From Lentzea indica (GTDB lineage Bacteria > Actinomycetota > Actinomycetes > Mycobacteriales > Pseudonocardiaceae): a stretch of DNA of 59,085 bases. The notes under the pieces were generated by a model. It ran no database searches. It saw only the letters and a program-made list of their open reading frames with translations, and was not told the DNA's origin. How positions within the stretch are numbered: the first letter of the stretch is position 1; each line of letters starts with the position of its first letter. The stretch is taken from positions 1 through 59,085 of the forward strand of contig NZ_VSRL01000029.1 in assembly GCF_012184385.1 (NCBI RefSeq), given 5' to 3'. The position numbers were made by a program, and so were the translations under genes. Positions 23,163 to 32,504 of the stretch are shown here, piece after piece.

Positions 23163-24698
23163 TCACTCGTCGGAGGCCCGCACCGCCCTGCAGGCGAGGT
23201 GAACCGCGAGCCGCTCGTCCGGGTTCAGCAGGCTGACGCCGAGCAGCTGCTCGGCCCGGTTGATCCGCTGCGCCACCGTGTTCCTGTGCACTTTCAACCG
23301 CACCGCCGCCGAAGACGTCACCGACTCCTCGTCGAGGTAGATGGCGAGCGTGCGCAGCAGTTGCCCGTCTTCCACTCCCATCAGCGGTTCGAGGAGCCTG
23401 GCGGCCTGCTCGACCAGCGCCGGTGTCTCGGCCGCCATCGACAGCAGGCGCCGCACGCCCAGCTCGTCGATGTGCACCACCTTCGCCGACCCCGTCATCG
23501 CGGCGGCTTCGCGTGCCTCGGCCAGCGTCCGTCCCACGCCGGCGGAACCGGGATGCGGACGGCCGACGCCTGCCACGAGCTTGCAGGTGCCCAGCGCCTG
23601 GGCGATCTTCGCGGTCAGCTCGCGGTGCTGCGACTGCGGCGGCTCGGCGTCGTTGGTGAGCCAGAACGACCAGCCCTCGGCGCCCTCGACCAGCTGGCCG
23701 TGCAGGCCGCGCCGGGACAGCTCGACGCGCAGCCGTTCGGTGTGCCCCGCGTCGAAGCAGTTCGGCGACGGCGGGTTCGGCATCGCGTAGACGCCCGTGT
23801 GCCAGCCGTCGAGCCGCCACCCTGCGAGGACGGCCTGCTGCACCAGCTGGGGCGGCACGTCGTCGCCGGAGGCGAGCAGCTCGGACAGCAGTGAGCCGCG
23901 GGAGCGGGCGCGGCGTTCGGTCTCGAGGCGTTCGGCGGCGACCCAGTTGCCCAGCGCCCAGGAGGCGACCTGGCTGATCTGCATCACGGTCTCGGCCCAG
24001 CGCTTGTTGCGGCCGCGGGCGTGCGAGACCAGCCACAGGTGCACGTGGCCGGTCCGGTCGGTCTCGACGGGAACCGCCACCGCGAAACCCTCGCTCATCT
24101 CGACCGTGGTGGCGACCGAGCCGGCCAGCAGGCCCGGAGGCAGGCCAGGCGGGGAGACGCCCTCGATCGCGGTGCCTTCCGCGCTGATCACTGCGCACGT
24201 CACGTGCAGTTCGCCGGACAAGATCGTGATGACGGACCGCGGATCCGGCCTGCTGCGGCCCAGCCGTGCGGTGACGGCGTTCAAAAGCCGAGCAGCCGCG
24301 ACCTCGGGACGTCGCACAGCAGTGCGCAACGAGTCGGCGACAAGCAGTGGGTCGTCGGCCTTGGTCTCCACGAGCGGCACGCCGAGCCGGTTCGCGAACG
24401 AGATCGTCGCGGCGGACGGAGGCTGGTACGTGCCGGCCGGCGGGCGCACTAGCACCACGGCCCGCACGTCCGCGCTGTAGGCCCGGCGCAGCGCCACCTC
24501 GACGAGGTACGGCTGGTTCCCGGTGAGGATCACCAGGTCGCCGGCCGAGCACGCCTCGACGGCCGTCATGTCCGCTGCCAGCCGCACGTCGGCGACCTCG
24601 GTGTCGACGCCGCGTTCGCCCGCCAGCAGGCACGCGTCGCCGAGCACGCCGATCTCCAGCAGATCGCGCACGGTCAGCGAGTCGGCGTCGTCGATCAC
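23163..24698 (-). CDS. PucR-family transcriptional regulator of the hydantoinase operon
   Basis: A 511-residue regulator. The N-terminal purine-catabolism PucR-like domain starts at SLTVRDLLEIGVLGDACLLA and contains ACSAGDLVILTGNQPYLVEV. A GGDEF-like CdaR middle region follows. The C-terminal PucR helix-turn-helix lies at about 455-495 (YLDEESVTSSAAVRLKVHRN, TVAQRINRAEQLLG). It is the last gene of the NCS1/hydantoinase operon, with GTG 24698 overlapping the preceding stop as GTGA. Such regulators sense a pathway substrate and usually control their own cluster, so it most likely governs the permease and hydantoinase genes. Confidence 0.92.
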   Translation of the reverse strand: MIDDADSLTVRDLLEIGVLGDACLLAGERGVDTEVADVRLAADMTAVEACSAGDLVILTGNQPYLVEVALRRAYSADVRAVVLVRPPAGTYQPPSAATISFANRLGVPLVETKADDPLLVADSLRTAVRRPEVAAARLLNAVTARLGRSRPDPRSVITILSGELHVTCAVISAEGTAIEGVSPPGLPPGLLAGSVATTVEMSEGFAVAVPVETDRTGHVHLWLVSHARGRNKRWAETVMQISQVASWALGNWVAAERLETERRARSRGSLLSELLASGDDVPPQLVQQAVLAGWRLDGWHTGVYAMPNPPSPNCFDAGHTERLRVELSRRGLHGQLVEGAEGWSFWLTNDAEPPQSQHRELTAKIAQALGTCKLVAGVGRPHPGSAGVGRTLAEAREAAAMTGSAKVVHIDELGVRRLLSMAAETPALVEQAARLLEPLMGVEDGQLLRTLAIYLDEESVTSSAAVRLKVHRNTVAQRINRAEQLLGVSLLNPDERLAVHLACRAVRASDE

Positions 24699-25756
24699 GG
24701 AACGTCCCGGAACGGCACGTAGTCGAGGTCGTAGCCGAACGCTCGCGGATCAACCCGCCCGAGCATCTCCTCCCGCACCCACTGCTCCGGCGATGGGAGC
24801 GCTACCACGTCCACCACGGCGCCGAACCTGAGCCGCTCCGTCGACAGCGGGTGACCGGACTCCGCGTCCAGGCAGCACAGCAGGTCAGGCGTCGTCACGA
24901 GCGGCTCGCCGTCCGCGAGCGCGACGAGGTACTCACCCTGCATCTCCAGGCGCACGTACGCATCGTCGGTGTCCAGACGCCGCAGCGCCACCGTTCCGCG
25001 AGGAAAGTCCCCGACGGACTCTCGCCACACTTCGACGACTTTTCCCCTGGCCACAAGGAAACCGCCGGAAGACTTCGCTCGTTCGTCAACTGAAACCGTT
25101 TGCCGGGACCAGATCTCGCCGAGTTCGAGCGCCCGCGCCAGCGAGCCCGTTACGCCTGCTTTGATGGCATCCGCGAGTTTCAACGGCTTCGCCACCATCA
25201 TCGCCCAGCCACCGAAGTCCACCATCACCGTGCGGGCGAGCTTCTCGATGCCGGTCGAGTCGAGCACCGCACGGTTTCCGCTGGGTTCCGTGATGGCCAA
25301 CGGAGTCGTGGGCAGCCCGGCCGCGTCGTAGGTCGTCTGGTCGATCCGTGGGAACGCTCTCCCCATCCCGTCCACGTCGACGTACGGCAGCCCCAGCCGC
25401 GCGGCCAGGATCAGCGGCAACAGCCCGTTGCACCCGCCGACCTCCCACCCGATGACGGCCGTCGCGGACGTGGAGTCCTGCGCCTGCAACGCCTTCAGGG
25501 CTTCCTCCGCCTCCAGACCGGAAGGCAGCTTCTCGATCATCACGGTCGGTGCGCCGATGAGCCCCACCCGCGCGCCGTACCCGTCGGGGTCCGCCTCTTC
25601 CGGCGAAAGGACCGTGACAGGACCGCTTTGTCGCATTTCGTGCCGAAGCATCGCCGCGAACGCGTGGGTCTCCGGCTCGCCACCTCCACCGCCGCTGCCG
25701 AGCATGACCACGCCCAGGGCGAGCCGGTCCACCTCGTCGGGCTGGAGCAGGTGCAT
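24695..25756 (-). CDS. DUF917 (S-Me-THD) domain protein, first of two paralogs
   Basis: A 353-residue cytoplasmic protein of the DUF917 family, found with hydantoinase/oxoprolinase genes. Characteristic segments are LGSGGGGGEPETHAF near the N-terminus, IGAPTVMIEKLPSGLEAEEA, VIGWEVGGCNGLLPLILAAR and VDVDGMGRAFPRIDQTTYD. ATG 25756 is the chosen start. It is a distant paralog of the next gene upstream in the operon. The two may form a heteromer or act on successive intermediates, but the reaction is not established for this family. Confidence 0.85.
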   Translation of the reverse strand: MHLLQPDEVDRLALGVVMLGSGGGGGEPETHAFAAMLRHEMRQSGPVTVLSPEEADPDGYGARVGLIGAPTVMIEKLPSGLEAEEALKALQAQDSTSATAVIGWEVGGCNGLLPLILAARLGLPYVDVDGMGRAFPRIDQTTYDAAGLPTTPLAITEPSGNRAVLDSTGIEKLARTVMVDFGGWAMMVAKPLKLADAIKAGVTGSLARALELGEIWSRQTVSVDERAKSSGGFLVARGKVVEVWRESVGDFPRGTVALRRLDTDDAYVRLEMQGEYLVALADGEPLVTTPDLLCCLDAESGHPLSTERLRFGAVVDVVALPSPEQWVREEMLGRVDPRAFGYDLDYVPFRDVP

Positions 25757-25794
25757 GCGCGAGACAGTAGTGCCGCCGATGCTCGCGCGAGAAG

Positions 25795-26859
25795 CTATGG
25801 GTACGGCGTGCCGAGCGGGGCGTACTCGTGCGAGTAGCCGAACGCCGACGGTCCGACCAGAGCAAGCCCTTCCGGCGTGCGCCAGCGCGGGTGGCACGGC
25901 GCACCGACGACCACGACCCGTTGCCCGTACCGCAGCCGCTCGGCGGGGACTGGTTCACCGTCGGCGTCCAGCACGCAGATCAGGTCCGGCACCGAGGCGA
26001 TGACCTCGCCGTCCCGTGACGCCACGAGGTGCTCGTTCTGGAACTCCAGCCGGCAGCTCGCCCCGTTCCCCTCCAGCCGCGCTTCCCCCTTGGCGAACCC
26101 GGGATCCGTCGTGCGCATGACGTCGACGACCTTGCCGGTGAACAACACCTGGCCGCCGAGGAACGACGCGATGGCCTCGCACGGATCGACGTGCTTCCGA
26201 CGTGCTTCCTCCACCAGCCGTCCCAGCCGGGACGCCAGCGTGAGCGTGCCGGGAATCGTGATGTCGCGGGCCTGCTTGCCGGACATGGGAAAGCTGCTCA
26301 TCAACGCGGTGCAGCCCATGCCGATGGTCGCCGAGCGCGCGAGCCGTTCCGCCCAGTGGTTGTCGCTGACGTCGAGGACGATCGCGTTGCCCTTCTCGTC
26401 CGCGATCGCGAGGGGCTTGGCCAGCACACCGTCCAGCGTGCAGACCACCATCTGCACCATCGGGAACGCGCGACCCATGCAGTCCGCGTCGAGCACAGGC
26501 AGGCCCAGCGACGCGGCCACGGGGAAGGGCGCGAGCGAGTTCATCCCGCCGACCTCGATCGGCAGCACGTGCGTGATCGGACGACCGATTTCCCGTTGCA
26601 GCGTCAGGAAAGCCGTGACGGCTTCCTCCCCGGCGGGCAGCTTCTCGATCATCACGGTCGGCGCGCCGATCATGCCGATGCCGGCCACCAGCGCGTCGTC
26701 CGGCACCTCGTGCAGCTCGGCCACGAGCACCGGCCCGTACTCCAGCACGGCCTGTTCGGCGACGAGCCTGCCGATGTACGGGTCGCCGCCGCCACCGGTG
26801 CCGAGAATCGCCGCACCGCGTGCGAGGTGCCTCAGCTCGCCGGCGCCGATCTCACGCAC
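25795..26859 (-). CDS. DUF917 (S-Me-THD) domain protein, second of two paralogs
   Basis: A 354-residue paralog of the downstream gene. Shared features are AILGTGGGGDPYIGRLVAEQ, MIGAPTVMIEKLPAGEEAVT, LPIEVGGMNSLAPFPVAASL and DADCMGRAFPMVQMV. The GTG start at 26859 follows AGGAGGG and overlaps the end of the hydantoinase gene by 8 bases, so translation is coupled. The pairing of two DUF917 proteins with a hydantoinase suggests a ring-opening or hydrolysis pathway for a hydantoin-like compound. Confidence 0.85.
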   Translation of the reverse strand: MREIGAGELRHLARGAAILGTGGGGDPYIGRLVAEQAVLEYGPVLVAELHEVPDDALVAGIGMIGAPTVMIEKLPAGEEAVTAFLTLQREIGRPITHVLPIEVGGMNSLAPFPVAASLGLPVLDADCMGRAFPMVQMVVCTLDGVLAKPLAIADEKGNAIVLDVSDNHWAERLARSATIGMGCTALMSSFPMSGKQARDITIPGTLTLASRLGRLVEEARRKHVDPCEAIASFLGGQVLFTGKVVDVMRTTDPGFAKGEARLEGNGASCRLEFQNEHLVASRDGEVIASVPDLICVLDADGEPVPAERLRYGQRVVVVGAPCHPRWRTPEGLALVGPSAFGYSHEYAPLGTPYP

Positions 26860-28423
26860 GAGCCCTCCTCGGCGCCTCCTCAAACACCAGATCGCCGACG
26901 GCTCTCGCACGGACCCGGCTCGCGTTGCCCGGCAGGTACGCCAGCGGGATCTCCTCGACCTCGACGATCCGCACGCTGTCAGCCTTCGCGCCCGCCGCCA
27001 CCGCCTTGTCCACGGCCTCCTGCCTGGCCGCGTCGAGCACCTCGTCGCGCCGGGCCGGTTCCATCGTGAAGACCCTGTCGACCTCGCCGCCGACCTGCGC
27101 GATCGCGGCGCCGATGGCGTTGGCGAACGCGTGGTGCTCCGGCCTGATCATGTCGTTGACACCCTCGATCTCGTCCGGCACCAGGACGCTGCCGCCGCCG
27201 ACCAGCACGACAGGCAACGGCGCGGGGCTCGTGCGCATGCGGTCGATCTGGGTGGCGATCTGGTCGCAGACGTGGTCGAGCACTGACCCGACCAGCGCGC
27301 GGTCGAGGTTCTTGACGAGCGTGGCGTCGCCGATGTCCGCAAGACCCGCCGCGACCGCGATGTCCGTCGCGGTCAGCGTGTCACCGCCGAACACCAAAGC
27401 CCGCTCGCACAACAGGAATCCGACACTGTCCGGTCCTACCTCGACACCGTTGGACGTCTCCCGCACGACGCTGCCGCCGCCGAGCCCGACCGACAGGACG
27501 TCGGGCATCCGGAAGTTGGTGCGTACCCCACTGATCAGCACCTCGGACGAGGCTTCGCGCGGGAAACCGTTGTGCAGCATGCCGACGTCGGTCGTCGTGC
27601 CGCCGACGTCGATCACCGCGCACTCGTCCAGTCCGGACAGGAACGCTCCACCACGCATGGAGTTCGTCGGTCCTGACGAGAACGTGGCGACCGGGTAGCA
27701 GCGCGCGTACTCCAGGTCCATCAACGTGCCGTCGTTCTGGCTCAGGTACAGCGGGGCTTCGATCCCTTGTGCCGTCAGCGATTCGGTGAGCCCGTCGGCG
27801 ATCTGCTCGGCGAGCTCGCGCAACGCGGCGTTGATGATCGTCGCGTTCTCCCGCTCCAGCAGGCCGAGCCGCCCGATCTCGTGCGAGAAGCTGATGAAGA
27901 GGTCGGGCACCTCGGCGGTGAGGATCTCCGCGGCCTGCCGTTCGAGGTCGCCGTTGACCAAGGAGAACACCGACGAAATGGCCACCGACCGCACGCCCTT
28001 GGCGGCGATGTCGGTGGCCACTGCCCGCAGCTCGTCCTCGTTGAGCGGCGAGATGAGACGCCCGTCGTACTCGTGGCCGCCGTGACAGAGGTAGGAGTGC
28101 CCGCCGATGACCTGCCGCAGCCGCTGCGGCCAGTCGACGAACGGCGGAAGCGCTTTGGTGGCGGGAAGTCCGAGCCGCACCGCGGCCGTCTGCGCGAGCC
28201 CTCTGCCCTCGACGACGGCGTTGACGAAGTGCGTCGTGCCGATCATGACCGCGTTGATCGCCGCCGGTTCGAACTCGACCGTCTGCCGAAGTCCGCTGAC
28301 CGCCGCGATGATCCCGGTCGTGACGTCGGCCGTCGTCGTTCTCTTGCACTCGGCGAGGACACGCCGTCCCTCAACGAGAACGGCATCGGTGTTCGTGCCG
28401 CCGACGTCGATACCGATGTGCAT
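26852..28423 (-). CDS. Hydantoinase/oxoprolinase family protein (HyuA-type ATPase subunit)
   Basis: A 523-residue enzyme of the ATP-dependent hydantoinase/5-oxoprolinase A superfamily. The N-terminal ASKHA-type phosphate motif is GIDVGGTNTDAVLVEGRRVL (about 3-22) and the second is AVIDVGGTTTDVGMLHNGFP (about 285). The conserved IGTTHFVNAVVEGRGL and SSGPTNSMRGGAF are also present. No separate HyuB-type subunit is encoded; the two DUF917 genes take that place in the operon, an arrangement known in other bacteria. ATG 28423 is preceded by GAGGGG. Predicted role: ATP-driven cleavage of a cyclic amide imported by the upstream permease. Confidence 0.92.
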   Translation of the reverse strand: MHIGIDVGGTNTDAVLVEGRRVLAECKRTTTADVTTGIIAAVSGLRQTVEFEPAAINAVMIGTTHFVNAVVEGRGLAQTAAVRLGLPATKALPPFVDWPQRLRQVIGGHSYLCHGGHEYDGRLISPLNEDELRAVATDIAAKGVRSVAISSVFSLVNGDLERQAAEILTAEVPDLFISFSHEIGRLGLLERENATIINAALRELAEQIADGLTESLTAQGIEAPLYLSQNDGTLMDLEYARCYPVATFSSGPTNSMRGGAFLSGLDECAVIDVGGTTTDVGMLHNGFPREASSEVLISGVRTNFRMPDVLSVGLGGGSVVRETSNGVEVGPDSVGFLLCERALVFGGDTLTATDIAVAAGLADIGDATLVKNLDRALVGSVLDHVCDQIATQIDRMRTSPAPLPVVLVGGGSVLVPDEIEGVNDMIRPEHHAFANAIGAAIAQVGGEVDRVFTMEPARRDEVLDAARQEAVDKAVAAGAKADSVRIVEVEEIPLAYLPGNASRVRARAVGDLVFEEAPRRARA

Positions 28424-28438
28424 GAACGAAACCACCCC

Positions 28439-29758
28439 TCAGGCGGCCGACGCTTCCCCGACCACCTTACGGTTGGTGGCCCTCCGCGTCCTCATGCGAA
28501 GCAGGTCCAATCTCCCAGCTGAGACGTAGAGAGCGAACGCGAGCACGAGCGAGTTCACACTGGACTGCCCGAACGGCAGCAGCTCACCGACGACCGCGGT
28601 GGCCGGCCAGATGACCACGGTGGCGGGCACCCACGACGGTGCTGATCTGGGCACCTGCGGCCTCGTGGAGATGATCTCGTTCCTCCACCGGCGCACGACG
28701 TAGTACTCGGCGATCATGATCCCGGTGACGGGCGGGAACACCACGCCCAGCAACACCAGGAAGTGGCTGAACTGGCTCACGATGCCCGCCGCGGCGAGGA
28801 AACTGCCAGCGCACCCGACCATGACGGTCACCTGGGCCCGGCTGATCCGCACGTTGAAGACCGCGTCGAAGAAGTTCACCATGCCCAGCGAGGCCGAGTA
28901 GAGGTTCCAGTCGTTGATCTTCAGCACCGCCGTGACGACGACCAGCGCACCGATCCAGCCGCTGGACTTGCCGATGACGCCCATGATGTCGGTGGTGCCG
29001 AGCCCGTGCGCGATGATCACACCGGCCAGGCTGATGATCCACTCGCCGGCCGTGATGCCCAGAACCGTCTGCTTGACGACGTCCCGCTCGGACCGGTTGA
29101 AGCGCGTCATGTCCGGCGCGATGGCGGCGCCCACGATGAAACTGCCCGTAACCAGCGTGATCGCGGTCAGCATGCCGATCGGCGGACCGGGCGCCGGACT
29201 GGAGAGGGTGGCCCCGACATCGTTGACGTTCGTCAGCACGAGCCACACGAGCAGCAGCAGGAACGCGGGCACGGCCACATACGCGGTCCACGCCATCCAC
29301 CGAACGCCATAAGCCGCGATGACCGTGACGGCGATGCCGAAGATCAACGACCACACCGGCGCGGGTAGCACCCGCGTGACGTCGGCGAGCGCGACGCCCG
29401 CCAGCCCGGTCTGCACCCCGAACCACCCGGTGCAGGACAACGCGATGATCAGCCCCAGCACCGCCGACCCGGCGTGCCCGAACCCGGTCCAGCGCGTGAG
29501 GATCGCCGTCGACAGCCCTTCCCGCTGCCCGATCACCCCAACCGCGACGGCGACGACGTTGAGCAGCACCGCCCCGATCGTGAGCGCGATGAACGCGTTC
29601 CAGAAGGTCATGCCGAAGCCGAGTGTCGCGCCCAGCAGCAACTGGCTCAGCGCGGTCGTCTGCCCGAAGCGCTGGGTCGCGACTGACAACCACGGGTGCC
29701 GCGCCTGGTCAGGGACACGGACGAGGGCCTGATCATCACGCCCGAGAAGAGCGGCCAC
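28439..29758 (-). CDS. NCS1-family nucleobase/hydantoin permease
   Basis: A 439-residue membrane protein with about 12 hydrophobic helices (for example LLGATLGFGMTFWNAFIALT, SAVLGLIIALSCTGWFGVQT, WSLIFGIAVTVIAAYGVRWM). It resembles CodB/Mhp1-type cation symporters for cytosine, allantoin and hydantoins. GTG 29758 lies six bases after GGAGGG and gives a normal-length protein. It is the first gene of the five-gene operon that ends with the PucR regulator, 15 bp before the hydantoinase. The promoter lies in 29759-29874, where an imperfect palindrome GACAATGTGCACTGTC (about 29822-29837) is a possible PucR site. Confidence 0.9.
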   Translation of the reverse strand: MAALLGRDDQALVRVPDQARHPWLSVATQRFGQTTALSQLLLGATLGFGMTFWNAFIALTIGAVLLNVVAVAVGVIGQREGLSTAILTRWTGFGHAGSAVLGLIIALSCTGWFGVQTGLAGVALADVTRVLPAPVWSLIFGIAVTVIAAYGVRWMAWTAYVAVPAFLLLLVWLVLTNVNDVGATLSSPAPGPPIGMLTAITLVTGSFIVGAAIAPDMTRFNRSERDVVKQTVLGITAGEWIISLAGVIIAHGLGTTDIMGVIGKSSGWIGALVVVTAVLKINDWNLYSASLGMVNFFDAVFNVRISRAQVTVMVGCAGSFLAAAGIVSQFSHFLVLLGVVFPPVTGIMIAEYYVVRRWRNEIISTRPQVPRSAPSWVPATVVIWPATAVVGELLPFGQSSVNSLVLAFALYVSAGRLDLLRMRTRRATNRKVVGEASAA

Positions 29759-29874
29759 GATCGTCCCTCCGCCCTGTGATCGACAACTCGGACAGTAATG
29801 GCCGACCCACGATCGAGCTACAGACAATGTGCACTGTCGGGCGAATCATCACGTTGCGACTCGCACAGGCGCCG

Positions 29875-30501
29875 CTAATTCATCGCCAGTCCAATTCGCC
29901 GCCGCGCCACCAGCCGCGTGTGGTGCACGTCCAGGCCGACCCCGAGACCAGGCCGCCGCTCGAACCGGTCGTAGCTGCGGCTGAGCAGCCAGTGCGCGGC
30001 CTCCGGCGTGATCGACTCGAGCCGCACGTCCTCCCGAAGCCGGTCAAGCGCGTCCTCGACCCGTCGCGTCAGGAACGCGTGCCGCGTGAGGCTGCCACTG
30101 ATTTCATCGATCATGAAAACCATGGCGTGCGGCGCATCCCCATACGCATAACTGCACAGCAGTGCCAGATATCCCGCGTCGATCGACCGATCGCCGATCC
30201 AGCACTCGCCGAACGTCAGGCTTTTGAGGTCCCACTGCGGTTGGCGCTGCTCCTTGGCCGCTTCTTCAGCCCACTTCCCAGGCCTGCCCGGCAGCAGATG
30301 CCCGAGTGCGGTGAGCAGGGCCGCGCTGCGCCGGCTCGGCACCTCCTTGAGATGCTGGACGACGACTTCCCACAACTCCTCGTTGTCGGCGAACGGCCCC
30401 ACGAACGCACTGACCTGGAGCTCGACCTCGAGCGGGTCGGTGAGCTGGGGCAACGGACGCCCGGCGTCCACCAGCGCTTGCTGCATGGGGGTCAGCCTCA
30501 T
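29875..30501 (-). CDS. Hypothetical protein
   Basis: I do not recognise this 208-residue protein. It is helical, without signal peptide or membrane segment, with several Trp residues and a basic C-terminus (HHTRLVARRRIGLAMN). Recognisable segments are LQVSAFVGPFADNEELWEVV, LLTALGHLLPGRPGKWAEEA and LCSYAYGDAPHAMVFMIDEI. ATG 30501 is used; GTG 30507 is possible. It follows the halogenase-like gene on the same strand after 76 bp and may be cotranscribed with it. Confidence 0.6.
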   Translation of the reverse strand: MRLTPMQQALVDAGRPLPQLTDPLEVELQVSAFVGPFADNEELWEVVVQHLKEVPSRRSAALLTALGHLLPGRPGKWAEEAAKEQRQPQWDLKSLTFGECWIGDRSIDAGYLALLCSYAYGDAPHAMVFMIDEISGSLTRHAFLTRRVEDALDRLREDVRLESITPEAAHWLLSRSYDRFERRPGLGVGLDVHHTRLVARRRIGLAMN

Positions 30502-30577
30502 CCGCACGGCGGGGAGATTAGACCGAACGGCCCAACGCAAAGCCCTTCACTGACCCCGACACGCCGATGCGATCGCC

Positions 30578-32269
30578 TCAGCGCAGCGCCCGGCCCAGCA
30601 CCGGCACGCGTGCCAGCACCTGCTTGATCTCCTCCGCAACGCTGAACTCCTCGGGGTGCAACCGGATGGCGGCGAACAGCCTGATCGCGTGAATGAGGTT
30701 GCTCCCGATCTCCTCTGGAGCGTCCTTGCTGGCCCACCGCAGGACGCGAGGTATCCGCGCAGGAGTAGCGGTGAAGAACCGGTTGGCGGGATCGACGATC
30801 CCGAACTCAGGCGGCGAGAAGTTGGACTCCGCGATGCCCCTCAGCAACACGGCGGCGACCTCGCGCGGGGATCGGAGACCGTCGGCGACAGCGTCGGCCT
30901 GTTCGTAGGCCCAGGCGAAGAACGCCCTCACCTCAGGGATGTCGGGCAACGAGCCGTGCGGCGCCACGTCCTCCAGCCGCTTCAGGATCGCGGGATCGCG
31001 ATTGGCGCGGAACAGGGCGTAGCTGCGGTTGCACTCGAACAGCGCGAGTTGTTCGCCGAGCGCCCAGATGCGCACCCACGCGTCCCAGAGCTCGAACGAG
31101 CTGAACGACGTGAAAGCGTTGGCGACCAGTCCATCGTTGTAGTCGAGCAGCTCGCGCGTGAGCCGCTCGACGGGAGCGAAGCGCTCGACGGAGAAGTCGT
31201 CCTCCTTCAACGCGTCCATCAACCGCCAGGCGAACGCGTTGATCCAGTCCATCGTGAACGACAAACCGCGCGAGAACAGAGGGTCGAGAAACCCGGCGGC
31301 ATGCATCGCGAGTGCCCACCGGTGGCCGGTCGTGCGCGACGACGAGTACTGGAGGCGACCGGTGGCCACCCAGTCACGGACCGGGCGGGCGGCCGCGAAC
31401 TGGTCCCGGATGTCCGGGTAGGCGCTGATGAACTCGGTGAACTCCTGGCCTGCTGGGACGTCGCGGCGGGGATGCCTGCGCGGATCCACGGTCATGCCGA
31501 CGCTGACGAGGTTGCTGCCCGCCCTGGGATGGTTGTTGAACGGGATCACCCAGATCCAGCCGCCGTCGAAGATGTGGTGCAGGGTGGACTGGCTGCCGCG
31601 CACCGGACCGGGGTTGCGCACCGCGACCCGTTCCCACGCCGCCACACCTTCCATGTGCGTGAACATGGAGCGGGAGTGGTGCCGGAACCGGCACGGCTCA
31701 TCCCGCAGGTCCAATGTGGACGCCAGCACAGAACGGAAACCGCTGGCATCGACGATGTACCGGGCACGCACCGAGGCACCCTCGTCGGCCGTAACCGTGA
31801 CACCGGACTCGCCGAGGTCGACACCGGTCACCCGGACACCCTGCCGGACAACGGCACCGTACTTCTCGGCCACACGCATCACCCAGTGGTCGAGGTCCGC
31901 ACGGAGGAAATGCGTCTCCGTGTGCATGATGCTCGGAATGGGCAGCTGGTGCGACAGCTCCGGGTCCTGCCGTTTGCCCGGCTCGTGCCAGTGGAAGTTG
32001 AACCCGCGCTTGATCCCGTGGTTCGCCGAGACCTTGGCGCGGGCGCCGTGGAACGAGGCCAGGTACTTGATCTCCGGCACGTCGTAGCGTTCGGCGATCA
32101 GCCGGAACAGGGTCGAGGTGTGCGGAATGGTGGACTCGCCGATGGCGAACCTGGGGTGCCGACCGGCGTCCAGCACCACGACCTTCACTCCACCCCGCGC
32201 CAGCACGGCCGCCAGAAGCGTCCCTGCGATGCCGGCCCCCAGAATGACCACGTCGGTGCCCTCGTCCAC
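30578..32269 (-). CDS. Flavin-dependent halogenase-like protein (tryptophan halogenase superfamily)
   Basis: A 563-residue FAD protein. The dinucleotide motif is VVILGAGIAGTLLAAVLARG (about 6-25). The halogenase signature GWxWxIP appears as GGWIWVIPF (about 235), and the second family motif FxDPLFSxG as FLDPLFSRGLSF (about 320). A lysine in GIKRGFNFHWH (about 85-95) is in the place of the active-site lysine that forms the haloamine. Together these support an FADH2-dependent halogenase, probably for a phenolic, pyrrolic or carrier-bound substrate rather than free tryptophan. GTG 32269 with GGGGGG six bases upstream is preferred; longer in-frame starts exist to 32371. No biosynthetic cluster or flavin reductase partner is adjacent. 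Confidence 0.82.
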   Translation of the reverse strand: MDEGTDVVILGAGIAGTLLAAVLARGGVKVVVLDAGRHPRFAIGESTIPHTSTLFRLIAERYDVPEIKYLASFHGARAKVSANHGIKRGFNFHWHEPGKRQDPELSHQLPIPSIMHTETHFLRADLDHWVMRVAEKYGAVVRQGVRVTGVDLGESGVTVTADEGASVRARYIVDASGFRSVLASTLDLRDEPCRFRHHSRSMFTHMEGVAAWERVAVRNPGPVRGSQSTLHHIFDGGWIWVIPFNNHPRAGSNLVSVGMTVDPRRHPRRDVPAGQEFTEFISAYPDIRDQFAAARPVRDWVATGRLQYSSSRTTGHRWALAMHAAGFLDPLFSRGLSFTMDWINAFAWRLMDALKEDDFSVERFAPVERLTRELLDYNDGLVANAFTSFSSFELWDAWVRIWALGEQLALFECNRSYALFRANRDPAILKRLEDVAPHGSLPDIPEVRAFFAWAYEQADAVADGLRSPREVAAVLLRGIAESNFSPPEFGIVDPANRFFTATPARIPRVLRWASKDAPEEIGSNLIHAIRLFAAIRLHPEEFSVAEEIKQVLARVPVLGRALR

Positions 32270-32504
32270 GGCCCACCCCCCGGTTTCATCGGCCACCGAT
32301 ATGGTCCCAGCGCTCAGTCCGAGGTCATATAGACCGGATGGGCAGTGCATGCTCACTGACGGTGCGGGCATGGGAGGCTGCCAGCGGTGTCACGACCCCA
32401 GACCGCAGCCGGCGCTGCGTTCCAGGGCGACTCGGCGGTGCGGGCGACACGCCGGGAAACTTCCATTTCGTGGCGGCCTTGGGGGTAGACCGCTCAGTCA
32501 GTGA

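Noticed and set aside
29822-29837. Palindrome GACAATGTGCACTGTC as a definite PucR operator
   Set aside because: Only about 12 of 16 positions are symmetric and no second copy was seen. It is mentioned with the permease gene but not listed as a site.
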